A stretch of DNA of 64,000 nt, from the NCBI RefSeq assembly GCF_004193775.1, contig NC_041018.1, positions 39,904,177-39,968,176 of the forward strand, in the 5' to 3' direction. The position numbers were made by a program, and so were the translations under genes. Under the pieces are notes generated by a model that made no database searches, had not been told where the DNA came from, and saw nothing but the letters and a program-made list of their open reading frames with translations. The stretch is from Glycine soja. Lineage: Eukaryota; Streptophyta; Magnoliopsida; Fabales; Fabaceae. This document shows, one piece after another, positions 25,125 through 36,486 of this stretch (its first letter is position 1; every line of letters begins with the position of its first letter).

Positions 25125-27107
25125 TCACTCTAGTTCTTTCTCCCATACAAGAAACAAATTATTGTTGAGTCGATATTGAACATCAAACATTCCATACTTA
25201 ATGTACTCATAAGCGTGCTTACCAAGAAAATCCTGAAGCCTCCCGAGGAAGTTTCCATATGCTGGCAACACCATGTTTTCTATGGATTTTATTAGTTGTT
25301 CCCTTAATTGTTCATCAAAAACAAACCAAGCAGACTGAACGTTGCATATCTCATCTAAGTGTTCATTGAAGGAATGGAGCTTGTCTTTCATTACCTCGGC
25401 CGCAACATTAGGTTCTACTTCATCAATGTCCACCTTCAAAATGTCCACAATCTTATTCCACGAGCTTCTCTGATAGAGTTCAAGGTTTTGCTGAACTTTT
25501 GTTGTGCTTTTTTTGAACCCATAGTCGCCAAAAATAGGATTCAATTGGGGTTGTGTTGCTGCTAGTTGTATTTGCCTCCAATTGTTCATGATGAAAATAT
25601 AACCCAAAGTAGGGTTATTGTAAATTTTGGAGATGGCTTCCAAACAAGTCTCTAATAGCTTCATTATTATTATCCTGTCTACTTCCACAAACAGAGATAA
25701 AGGCTTTTGCCAATCTATCCTGTTCATATAGTCCAACACACAATGGGTAATCTGATGAACCCCTCCACCTACAGGAGTAACAGTGGCTTGCTCCTTATCA
25801 GCATAAGAAAAATATACCAAGTTCATTAAAATGTTCAAACTCTTGTCACCCCAGAGAGCATCATTTCCGAGTGACACATGGTACTTCTCCACAGAGGAAA
25901 TAGACCCTTCAAAGACGCGATCGCATAGTGTCCTTTCATTGGGAAAGAGTATCATGACAGCTACATTCAGAACTTTTATCCAACACTGAATCTCTATCAT
26001 CAGCTTGTCAATGTCCTCCTCCACGTTGAGATCTTGCATTCGCAACCAAAAATTCGAAACACTCTTTCTCAGGAATTTCCTGCGACAGCTACGGTACGCT
26101 CTGCAGCATTCCACCTTCAACCCTGCTGCCACCATCAGCCTAACGGTTTCACGGAGGTCGTTGATGATTATTCCCGACGACAACAACGCATCCACCACCA
26201 AGTTATCATCGGCATCAATTTCACACACATGAATTTGGTCCTCGTTGACAACATTAGCCTTAAGGTATTTGCTGACATGTTTTGAAATTGTGTCCATAAG
26301 GTTCTCGTTCTCCTTCTTAAGCGCCTCTATACAACCCATGAACCGTTCCATGATGTTGTTATCACTGAAACTGTTGCCTTGTTGTGAAAGTGAATTGACT
26401 GGGAATTCAAGAGGGACATGAGCGTCTTGTTGCGTGATAATCATAACATCAGGATGCAACTGAGATGTACTGTGACTGGTTCCTTGTGAATCAATTTCAA
26501 TGACTAGATCATCTCTGAGTTGTAGTCCACGATACTCGATTCTCGTCGGTGAAGCACCCAAAGTAGAACGAAGAAGGATGAGAGAATAACTGAAACTCCC
26601 ACCAACGACGACTAACCATATTTTTATTTTCATGAGTTGTATCGTAAGAACTCCGCTGAAAAAATATAGGAGATCAACCTCAAATCCAAAGTGACTCAGT
26701 CTTGACATACTCAGAGACATGATAGCAAATGCAGCACAGGAAAATAGGCTATAAGCATCAGGTTTTCCTTTCACTTCTTTATCAAAGAAAAAGGAGTATA
26801 CAGAAGTGAAGAACAAAATCAAAAAGGCCATATGAGCTTCCAGCCAGGTAGAGGTGGAGCGCTCCCATGCCTTTGCGAATAAGACCGCAAGACACACGAT
26901 GAAACTAAAGACAATATAAAGTAATGTCTTCCACCAAGTCCACTTTCCAAATAAATGGTTGAAAGAGGTGCTGAGAGCGTAACAGAGCAACCCAACAACA
27001 GATGAAACAAAGCACACAAAACTCCATACCTTTGGCTCTAGTAGCCAACTCCGAATCTTTATTATGAGCATGGGCACTGTGTAATGTGTTCTTTCTCTAG
27101 CAAGCAA
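25125..27107 (-). CDS. EXO70J: EXO70J-like exocyst subunit with N-terminal membrane domain
   Basis: One uninterrupted frame of 660 residues. Residues ~28-180 form about six hydrophobic segments (28-49, 59-79, 91-108, 119-136, 144-160, 163-180). A polar linker of ~120 residues rich in Ser and Gln follows. From ~300 on there is an EXO70 C-terminal domain, seen as 'VECCRAYRSCRRKFLRKS', 'ALWGDKSLNILMNLVYFSYAD', 'VHQITHCVLDYMNRI', 'YIFIMNNWRQI', 'YQRSSWNKIVDILKVD' and a C-terminal FL-RLQDFLG-H helix. Ordinary EXO70 proteins are soluble, and their N-terminal coiled coil packs into the exocyst. Here that part is replaced by membrane helices, as in the EXO70J group described in legumes. A membrane-anchored trafficking role linked to senescence or nodulation follows from that group, not from this sequence. 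ATG 27107 is taken as the start; the in-frame ATG at 27071 (residue 13), just before the first helix, is possible. Confidence 0.9.
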   Translation of the reverse strand: MLARERTHYTVPMLIIKIRSWLLEPKVWSFVCFVSSVVGLLCYALSTSFNHLFGKWTWWKTLLYIVFSFIVCLAVLFAKAWERSTSTWLEAHMAFLILFFTSVYSFFFDKEVKGKPDAYSLFSCAAFAIMSLSMSRLSHFGFEVDLLYFFSGVLTIQLMKIKIWLVVVGGSFSYSLILLRSTLGASPTRIEYRGLQLRDDLVIEIDSQGTSHSTSQLHPDVMIITQQDAHVPLEFPVNSLSQQGNSFSDNNIMERFMGCIEALKKENENLMDTISKHVSKYLKANVVNEDQIHVCEIDADDNLVVDALLSSGIIINDLRETVRLMVAAGLKVECCRAYRSCRRKFLRKSVSNFWLRMQDLNVEEDIDKLMIEIQCWIKVLNVAVMILFPNERTLCDRVFEGSISSVEKYHVSLGNDALWGDKSLNILMNLVYFSYADKEQATVTPVGGGVHQITHCVLDYMNRIDWQKPLSLFVEVDRIIIMKLLETCLEAISKIYNNPTLGYIFIMNNWRQIQLAATQPQLNPIFGDYGFKKSTTKVQQNLELYQRSSWNKIVDILKVDIDEVEPNVAAEVMKDKLHSFNEHLDEICNVQSAWFVFDEQLREQLIKSIENMVLPAYGNFLGRLQDFLGKHAYEYIKYGMFDVQYRLNNNLFLVWEKELE

Positions 27108-29228
27108 GGTTTGTGTTCAGAACCAGAGAAGCTAGCTGATTGACCCTAGTGGGTTTGATAATTGAGCATATCATACAAGATACAGATGCCGTGCATGCTA
27201 TGCAACATGAATTTTCAAGCATGTCGCTGGTTCCAAGTCTTGGTCAATCACATGGAGTAGAAATTCACTGAGAAGAAGACATGAGGTTTTTTTTTATATT
27301 TTTTTATCTTCTAAACCACACTTATCTTTCATTGGAAACAATCATGTTCAAGCTAGACAAGATCATTATGGACGACAAAGCTCTTTCTCCAAGTATTTAA
27401 CACATCTACTTACCTATGATTCGAACTCAAAACCTCTAATTAAGCAGGAACAAATCCATGTTAGTTGATCCACTTGCTTGGTGGTGAAGACGGGCTTTAT
27501 TTATGTGTTGAAGGCCTGAAGTCTTGGTCAATCACGTGAATAATGTCCCACATCTATATATGACTACAAGGTTATAATCACAGTGCAATTGCTTTTTGAA
27601 AACCGATAGAGAGAGAATCATGCCAATTCATTTTGTCATGGACTCCTAAACAAGTATTTTGTTTGGCTTCATTTGTAGCTAAATTCATTGTAACCATAAT
27701 ATAAATGACAAGAACTAGATTGTAATCATTTCAATTAAGTTGAATGATATTAAACTAGTTTTTATGATTCTATCATTTTCTTTGAGTTTCATGGTTCCAA
27801 TACTGTTATCATCCCAATCCATGATTTATGAGAAGGATGCATCTTTCAGGTAAAAATCTACAGAGCAATTAGCTTGTCTCAGATGAAAATTATGAAGCTA
27901 ATAACCCCCTACAACATCAACAACAAAACCGAAAATTTCATTAATTATTTATAACAATAATCAATTACAGACATAATGATTATTTAACTAATTTATTTTT
28001 CACAACCGTAACCAAGTCTTGAGGATTACTAATTGTGCTTATGGCCATTTTTGTTCGTTGAATTAACTGATACTATTTCAAACAAATGATCGGCAACTAC
28101 AGTGAGTATTCTAAATCAAAGTGAAACAAAAATTACTCACACTCTGTTCAATCCATATTACAAACAAATATGAAGAAAAAAAAAATTAAGAACATCGTAT
28201 GAATAGTCACGATACATTGTTTTCAATCAAGTTCTTTAATATATAATATAGGACAAATATCGATGAGCTAGATTACCTTACAATACACAAATCTAAATGC
28301 AAACTGACTTCTTTCTAAATCTTGAAATCAGTTTTCAATTCAAACTTTCCTCTCAATTTTTACAAAATACTCTCCGAACCATAAACCCAAAACAAGAGAA
28401 ATGTTTTCAAAGATATTAAAGCTTTGCTCTCTTCTCCTCTATCTTGTTGAACCCTCTATTTGTCCTTCTGTTCATCCTCTCGCCATGCTCTCTCCTTCTC
28501 TAATATCTCCTTTCGTATTGGTCCCTCTCCCTTCCTCTTTGTAAAAGCTTGCAATGAGTGACATTGCTTTCGTGGACACAGACAAAATGAATTTATTTGT
28601 GAATATATAAATATTTCATTGCTTTGCTATATATGTATTGGCTGATTTACAAGATACAAGGGCATAAGGACTATTTATATAAATATATAAAAAAGAAAAG
28701 AAGGATAAGGACTGATCTACAATATTGAAATGTACAGAAGAAAGAGGAAATCAACAGCTCTATCATCTTGATAATATAAACCCTTAAAATCTGTTGAAAC
28801 TAAATTCTAAGAATTTGGACTCCTTGTTATGCACACAAACACTAAGGTATATATATATATAAGTTTATACGCCTCCATAGGTTATATATGGAGATGAGCT
28901 ATAAGTTCAGATATTTATATTAGATTTCCTTGTAAAACCAATTGCTATGAAGTATATATGTTGTACTTGAAGAATTGAGGCAGTCTATGCAACACTTTCT
29001 AACAACCCAGAAAGGGAACCTCACGCCTTGTTAATTTGCTGACCTTGAGGCTCCAAATTTAGTGTTTCTGTAGCAGTGGACTGCAAACAGTGAGAGTGAA
29101 AGTTGGGTAGCATAATGGATAATGAGTAAGGTTGTATTGATATAAGTGAGGGGGTTTTGGATTTGAGTTGGATTTTGATGGCTGGGGTCAATGGTTGGAT
29201 CATACTTCGATTATTATTATATAATACA
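27108..29228. other. Upstream region of the EXO70J-like gene and spacer
   Basis: No gene seen. A TATATAG on the minus strand near 27550-27560 could serve as a distant TATA element for the EXO70J-like gene. The segment 27300-27500 resembles a SINE and sits between two copies of a 20-bp sequence (listed separately). A pyrimidine-rich patch at 28420-28560 has no open frame of note. Confidence 0.45.
27235..27538 (-). repeat. Direct repeats bracketing a SINE-like segment
   Basis: AAGTCTTGGTCAATCACATG (27235-27254) recurs at 27519-27538 with one change (CACGTG for CACATG). On the minus strand the sequence between contains GTTTTGAGTTCGAATCATAG, close to a tRNA B box, preceded by AGTGGATCAACTAACATGG. 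This may be an old retroelement insertion with its flanks, or a local duplication. Confidence 0.4.
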
Positions 29229-29420
29229 GGTTGTGGCTTCTTGCACCTCCAAGTTGTTTCCTGCATTCTTTCGGTAATATTTCTTTACCTTCTGAATTGA
29301 CAGTTCCGGAAGCTAATATCTGTAATTAATCCGAAATGTAATTTTATATTCCGGATTAATCATTTCAGAAGGCAAAAAAGGAGTGCAGAAAGCAACTTGG
29401 GGGTACAGGAAACAACAGCC
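29229..29420. mobile_element. 192-bp MITE with 7-bp target duplication
   Basis: The left end reads GGTTGTGGCTTCTTGCACC, then TCCAAGTTGTTTCCTGCA. The right end on the minus strand reads GGCTGTTGTTTCCTGTACC, then CCCAAGTTGCTTTCTGCA. The two are good terminal inverted repeats of ~45 bp. TAATACA flanks both sides (29222-29228 and 29421-29427). The interior has TTCCGGAAG and paired TCCGAAA/TTCCGGATTAAT palindromes and no coding capacity. The superfamily is uncertain, because a 7-bp duplication may be a degraded 8- or 9-bp one. Confidence 0.7.
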
Positions 29421-29427
29421 TAATACA

Positions 29428-32400
29428 TGATAGGGATTTTATGAGTTGGGAAGTATGTGGGTCGTTAGTGGATTTGGTTTGGTATTTTTCTGAAGAAATG
29501 GGTTAATGGGCTGCTAACCCAATTAGCTTTTTGAAGGCAAACTAAACAACACACACGAACCACTCCTCCCCCCCGCCCCCCTCTTTTATTATGATCTTGT
29601 TTTTTTTATACTTTTTCTACAACATTATCTTCTTTATCTCATAGTAATAAATAAATTTTTAATAAATCAAATATTCAAACATATTTATAAGTGATGGAGC
29701 TCAGCATGCATATTTTTTTAATATATAAATTTAGCTTCATAAACAATTTATCAATACAAATAAGGTTCTTTTTATTTGTCAGTAGATTCTTAATAGTTAT
29801 AAAAAAAAGAAGTCGGTTAGTAGATTCACCTAGCCCATTGTAGGGTAGATCACATAGATCAACCAATTTTTTCGATAAAGCTAAGTTCGGCTAAGAATTT
29901 CATAACGTGTTTCGCGAAGTTTAGAATAGAGTCTCATTGTGTCGATAATTACAAAAAGACTTAAAAACGAAATCAAGAACTTAGCACAAGTAGGAGAATG
30001 CGGAAGATCCATGAATGCAATTCATGAAGTTCCACATCCATTCTTAGGGAACAGCTCAACTAGAGAATCTTAGGAATCCAAACTCAACTTTTTCTCGTAC
30101 TAAAAACTAACAAAAACAGAGAAAATCTGAACCAATCAAAAGAATTACGAAATCCTCAAAAATGGTCGCAGAATTGCTTATTTTATAGGTGCAAGACACT
30201 TGAGCCATCACGCAACACGGGAAACACATAGCTGAAAGATGTTCAATTTCTTTTTCATTATTTTACCAAATAGCATAATTATTTTACTCTTTAATTATTA
30301 TTTTTTCTACTTTTCTTCCTCACAATAAACATATGCTAAAAGAAAAACTTTACTCATTTTAAGGTTAAGTTTTTGTGAGTGGCTTAAATTTAGTCTATTT
30401 CTAATCTATGATGTTGACCCTCACTACTCGTTTCAATTTTTTTTTTTTAAAACTGAACCTTTATTATTTATTTTACCCTAAAAGAAAAGAAAAATTAACA
30501 TGAGCCGATGAAGAACTAGCTAGGGTTAGGGAAAATAGTCAGAAGTTTAACTCTTGGAGTTTGTGTAAACCCTAGGAGGAAAACCTTAAAAAAGAAACGT
30601 AATAATGATAACAAGAAAGAAAAAAAGGAAGAAGAATAGGCAAAGGGATGTAAAGAAAGGAAAGAAAGGAGAAAAGATTTTACAGTGAAAGGATCATTCA
30701 TTGCTATCACCTCAAATAAGTGTCTTTGGACTGTCATCCATTCACGTACACCTTACTCCCAAAAACAAAATCCCTTTCCCTTGCATTTGTTTCCACTTTC
30801 CATTACATGAAATGACAAGTATTTCATGCCCTTAATTCCTCTTCTTCACTCACTTTCTCTTTCTCGAGAAAAAAGGAAAAGGGAAATTGACACTGTAGTA
30901 CATAAAGTCATGAGTTAAGTGTATATAAAGATGTCCCATTCAGATCTATTCGGGAATATATTTCAATCCAAAAAATGATGCTGCCGGCATTTCACTTTAT
31001 TTGGCATTATACGTTAAAGCAAAAACAGCAGTGTGATATATATTTGAGCATATCGACAATCACTTTCCATCAAATTCCAAGCTAAAAGGTTTCCAAACAA
31101 AATGAACACTAGGAGCTTATAGAGATCAAAAGCTACTTCCCCAACAAATACTAGTAGCCACAACTTTGCCTCTTGTCAATGGTTCTTTTTTCTATTACTA
31201 AGCTAAACCTTAGATACTACTCGAGTCACCATTTTTTGGGTGCATATGTTATTATACTTTTTAATACGAGACCATTAATTAAGTTTGGAGTTTGGACCAC
31301 TATTTGTCGTCTATTCATATTCAATTTCAAATTTATTTCAATAATCTCGGGTATGTCATTAAATGGTGAATGTTTTTATTTATTTTAAAATGTTGCTATG
31401 TTTATTTTATGAGTATGATATGTGCACAATGTATAGTTGTAATCTAATAGTGGGTATTATAAAATATTCATCCATAAAAGATATATATCAATTAATGTAA
31501 GAGATTTTGATTTGTATCGGCATTATTAAATTTTAAACATTAAATTATTTTAGTAGATTATAAGTTGTTAAATTATTAACGAACATACTTCAGTGTTTGA
31601 CTTTTTACATAACTAATCCAGTTTGAAGCAACGGTCAAAGAAAACAAAATGTTATTTATATGAACTAGAAACAAAAGGAAAAATATATAATAATAATAAT
31701 AATAGTAATAATAAATTATTTTGAAAAAATTATAGTTTGAACAACGAATGTGCGCACATGTGCCCCTGCGAGGCCGCGACTGATTGTCTGATACCCAGTG
31801 AAAGTGATTCGATTCCTTTTTCTTTCTTTTTCAGATAAAATCTGCATCAATATTCATGCAAAAACACCTTATATAACAAATTATGAGCAGAGATAAATAT
31901 AATTAAACAACTCATTGTTTTGGTAATTAAATAACAATTTAACACACTGCTAACCTTAACACATCAAACTGATGATCATTCTCTAGCCATGATGGTTGTT
32001 AAATTAAATGTGTATATACTTTTTTTATTAGACAAAGTATTTGAATACTGAAGTCTTTGAAGATCCGGATTCCTTTAAACAAAGTCATTGGAGTTCGCAA
32101 TAATTGTGTAAAGATATACCAGACAACTTTTAATTAAAATTTACATATAGTATTTTGTGTAACCTGTTCAGAAACAACCGCAACGCAATTGCATCCAATT
32201 TCCAAATATAATCATGTTAGCTAGTCAATTACGTATCTATCTTCTTATACAGTATACTTAAGTTGAGAGGACACCTAACACATTCAAATAGAATATATTT
32301 CTCAATCACATATTCATATATGTCAAACATTATGTTTTATCTTTCAACATATGCGAGTAACAAACATCACTTTGTTGGAATTATCATCACTAAATTTACT

Positions 32401-33839
32401 TAAAAATAATCAATGAATAAGAGGTACCTAAACATGATTAGAAAAATAACCCTTACTTGAACATTAGAATATTATTTATAGGTATCTTTCTCACACTTTC
32501 GAACAGTCATGCACTAAGACTTCGATACAGAACTAATAAAAAAAATTCTTTCAGCAAGCACGGTAAAAAGTGATTCACCAGAATAGATATCCAATTCATT
32601 TCTCACAGTAACATACAGTATTTTTTTTCTCTTTATTCACAAATATATCATGATAAAATCTCATTGATGCAATGTTAATTAGTTTGCGTAGGATTGTAAT
32701 GTATATAATGTATGGTCCATGGACACGTGCAAATGATGGCGTTGTCTTGCAGTAGTAATGATGGTATTTTCCACCGCTTCTTCCACTGTGTGGGATCCAC
32801 GTCCTATCATGCGACCCAACTTCACCAATCACAATGCCCGATTCCTTAACCTTTATCTTTGACCGACAAAAGCATGCCCTAGTTTCAAAACCAAAGCATC
32901 AACATTTCTAACCTCTAAGAATTTTCCTAAACGACAAATCTTCCCGGCGCAACGACAACCAGGCCCACAACCAAATGGCTACATGTTCATCACCAAGTGT
33001 CCTTCATGTGCATTCTTTCGTTATTTTTGTTTGGGGGCTAAATGTGAAAGTTGTTACTCAATTTCTGATGAAGTTCGTTTAGTTCATATATACACAAAAA
33101 TTAGTTGTTTTTTTTTACGTTTTGGTTTTTTGTTATGAAGTATTATCATTAAATAAAGATGCCATAATTATGTTGATAATCATATGACTTGTTACATAGA
33201 TCGATTATTATATTAACATGATAGTCACATGTAAAATGTTTTAATTTTTTAATGTAATAAATAGTATTTTTAATCTTTTATCTTTTTTTATGAAATTTAC
33301 TTTTAATCTTTTAACTTTCTTTTATCGATTTTGATCTCTCAATTATTTTTTGTCATTATTTTTAGTCCTCCCATCAAGAAATAAGTATCGTAATCATAAA
33401 AATAAAAAAAAGATTGACTGTGAATTTGTAAGAAAAAAGATGGCGAATAGTTCTATATATTCGACATATTACAAAAAAATCTGCACATCAATGAGCAAAT
33501 TTGGGGCACCTGGACATGCACTTTGGGGTATATTTTGGGCTACTGTTAATATGAAAGGTTGGATTTTGGGTCTGCATAATTATGCAGTTTTGTATATATA
33601 GTGTATGAGTAGTTCATAGCTCACTATATATACTATGCTTCTATAGCCTATTGCCCTATTGTAAGGGTTGAACCCCTGGTGCTTGTTTCTTGTTAATATA
33701 GATTCGTTTTGATTTGCTGATAAATTTTGTTTAGCAAATTTGTTTACCAAACTTGTTTCAGCCACTGTTGTTAATTAGTGCCATATGTCCAAGGTTCAGT
33801 GTTCTAAACATATTTTTTCATCTTGATTCTTGAGGGGAG
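29428..33839. other. Intergenic spacer
   Basis: No gene can be supported. The segment 32690-33020 is noticeably less A+T rich than its surroundings but has no convincing frame. The frame at 30516-30737 (-) is of low-complexity Ser/Phe/Leu composition. The segment 33440-33839 leads into the copia-like end described next. Confidence 0.5.
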
Positions 33840-34073
33840 TGTTAGAATATATATAAACTTGTTAGTTACGTCAGTTCATTCAGTTGATAATTAGTTACTT
33901 GTCTTCTTTTTTTATAAAAAAAATCTACATTAGTTGATAATTATTTATTTTTCTATTTCTTCTTTTAAATCTGTTTTGTATTAGTCTCTATAAATAAAAA
34001 AGATTGTACACTCAACATTTTAATCAAGAAATGAAAATATATTATTCTTCTTCCTCTTTACTCTATTAATGCA
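33440..34073 (+). mobile_element. 3' end of a Ty1/copia-like LTR element (polypurine tract plus LTR)
   Basis: A purine-rich TTGAGGGGAG (33830-33839) is directly followed by TGTTAGAATATATATAAAC. That is the usual arrangement of polypurine tract and 3' LTR start in plant copia elements. The candidate LTR contains CTATAAATAA (~33988) and the 'TCAACATTTTAATCAAGAAATG' type tail, ending near TGCA at 34070-34073. The ~400 bases before it look like degraded internal sequence with no intact domain. No 5' LTR was found, so this is a truncated remnant. Confidence 0.5.
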
Positions 34074-34380
34074 GAGAGTTCCATCGTCACAAATACAGTA
34101 AATTACTCGGCGTGTAAATTAACACAACAAGTAGATATTAGGTTAAGTAGTTTAGCTTGTCAAGAGCCTGAGGTGTGAGATGGTCTATGATTTGGTATAA
34201 GCAATTTTCTTCACTATTTATCTCTTATTTATTTAGTTTGGAAAAAAAATAATAATTGAATAATCATGAACAGAAGTGATATGATGACATGGACTATAAT
34301 GGGTTAAAAGTTTAGTTGTATATAACAGATTTGCTGTCACAGGGGCTACCTAGAATTGAAACACCACCGGCCTTAAAAAA

Positions 34381-34802
34381 CAGAATTATAAATTTCGTCT
34401 CTTATTTATTTTAAAATTTGATTTTAATCTTTTTATAATTTAATTTATGAATTTAATCTCGAAATTTTTTCAATCTCGTTATTTCAGTCTTTAATTCTGA
34501 AATTAGACATTGACGATTAATTATTTATCTTAATCATCATGTCACGTGTTGCAATTTTATTGGAAGTTAACATTAATTAAGTGTACGAAATTAGTGTCCA
34601 ATAAACATGTGATACGTGATGGTCAATATTTAATAAAAATGCAATATGTTGCGATCAACGTTGGCCAGTAAACATTCAATTTTGGGATTATGGATTGAAA
34701 TAATAGAATTACAAAAAATGAGACACTAAATTCGTGAATTAAATAATACGGGAATCAAAATTGAATTTTGAGATAAATAAGTGACCAAATTATAAATTTG
34801 CC
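34381..34802. mobile_element. Foldback MITE, copy B (~422 bp)
   Basis: Colinear with copy A (9517-9973) from arm to arm. The left arm contains AATTATAAATTTCGTCTCTT. The right arm, minus strand, contains GGCAAATTTATAATTTGGTC. The central part again carries GACATTGACG, GTCACGTGTTGCAATTTTATTGGA and ATAGAATTACAAAAAATGAG. The arms are imperfect and it has no coding capacity. Confidence 0.6.
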
Positions 34803-35566
34803 TAAAAAAAAATGAAAAATAGGAACAAAATCATGATGGCCTATTTTTATATGTACGTAAACAAATAGGCATGACATTGGAATATCGATCCGAAAACATA
34901 CCTCAGTCAAATGGTATGACATTTTTGCATAGGTAGACGGGAGAAAGAAAATCTTGTGTTGTCGTGATTCAAGGGAAATTAAATGACATTATTGTGGTGC
35001 AATCAGAAGCCAGATCTGTATTATGTGAGGCCAAAAAATATCGCCTCAATCTCATAATCCACTTAATTAATTGTCAACTTTGATATCATTATGGGACGAT
35101 TTTTGACGCTCAAAATTGGACATCTGTCATAAGATAAAAAGAAGGGGCGAAACCAAAGTTATATCTCTATAATTAGTAACATGACCCAAGTAGTAATAAT
35201 AATATCACCATAAATTTTTAAAATAACAGATAGATAAAAAATAAAATTTCTCTCTAAAAGTGACAATGTAGTTAAAATAAAAATGAGATAAAGATAATAA
35301 TTAATAACAGCAGATATTTTGGTGCAAATAAACGACTTGAAACACTGAAAATCTAACAAAGAACAACGTAGACTCTATAATAAAATAATAATAAAAAGTT
35401 GGAAAACTACAAAACGGAATAGTATTAAAACTCCAAGTGGGGAACTATGGATTAACAAGGATCACAATCTAGGAGAGAATTGAGATCAGAGTTGAGTTAT
35501 ATCAAGAAAACATTCATGTATATATTTTGACTTTAAAATAAAAATAAAAACATCTCAAATTAAATA
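34803..35566. other. Spacer
   Basis: A+T-rich sequence with no recognisable gene, repeat boundary or motif. Confidence 0.5.
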
Positions 35567-36137
35567 GGCTAAAATTAAATATACTTTTACTCATTTATGT
35601 TTTAAATTATGTTTGATTTAGTCGTTTATATTTTAAAAAGTTTAATTTAATCATTTATTTTTATAAAGTGGATCAAAATGATTATACCAAAATAATAATA
35701 TATTTTTATTTTGGAATACGACTTTGAACATTTTTTGACTAATTAGAGATGCAAAACTAGTCCCATAAACTAGATTTACTTACATAAAAACTATAAAACT
35801 CAACTGATATTTGAATAAAAGAAAATTTAAGTGTGACAAAAATCGAAAAAAAATGAGTCTCGAGTAATTAGACAATAATTTAATATTAGATTTACTTTTC
35901 AAACAATTTTTAGTACATTTATTTTCTTTTTTTATTCCAACATTAGTTGTTTTTATAGTTTTTATTTACATGAATTTAAGTGATAAGTTTCACCTTTCAA
36001 ATTAGTCACAATAGGATTTAAGATGGTATTGTGAAATAAAAAATGATTGTTGTTTCAAATTTTAGTTCACTTTAAAAGCATAAATGATTAAAATGGGTTT
36101 AATCTAAAATATAAATGACTAAAAATATATTTTAGCC
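35567..36137. mobile_element. Inverted-repeat MITE, ~571 bp
   Basis: The left end is GGCTAAAATTAAATATACTT and the right end on the minus strand is GGCTAAAATATATTTTTAGT. Both continue with a (T/A)CATTTAT-TTTTA-ATT motif and TTTAATC-ATTTAT for about 75 bases. The interior is A+T rich and noncoding. The flanks are too A+T rich to prove a target duplication. Confidence 0.5.
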
Positions 36138-36237
36138 AATAAAAAAATCATATCTGTAAAGGAGTAAACACAATTAAAAAAAATCACATTCCTTAAGGTT
36201 TTATTGCACATAATAATTCTACTTATTTTAATGTTTA

Positions 36238-36477
36238 GGATAAATTATGTTTTGAGTTCTTATACTTTAAGTTAAACTTAATTTTAATTCCTATACTTTT
36301 AAATTGATTTTTGGTTCCTATACTTTAAAAGAATAGTTGTATTTAATCCCTATACGATGACTACTGAAAGACCAAATAGAAACTGAATCCACTTAATTTT
36401 TAAAGTATCAATTTAAAACTACAGAAATTAAAATCAAATTTGACTGAAAGTATATGGACAAAACATATATTTGACCC
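36238..36477. mobile_element. 240-bp Mutator-type MITE with 9-bp target duplication
   Basis: Ends GGATAAATTATGTTTTGAGT (left) and GGGTCAAATATATGTTTTGT (right, minus strand) start inverted repeats of ~80 bp. The repeats share ATACTTT-AGT-AAA-TT-ATTTTAATT and TTTTAAATTGAT. The flanks are TAATGTTTA (36229-36237) and TAGTGTTTA (36478-36486), 8 of 9 identical, as expected for Mutator-like transposition. Noncoding. Confidence 0.65.
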
Positions 36478-36486
36478 TAGTGTTTA

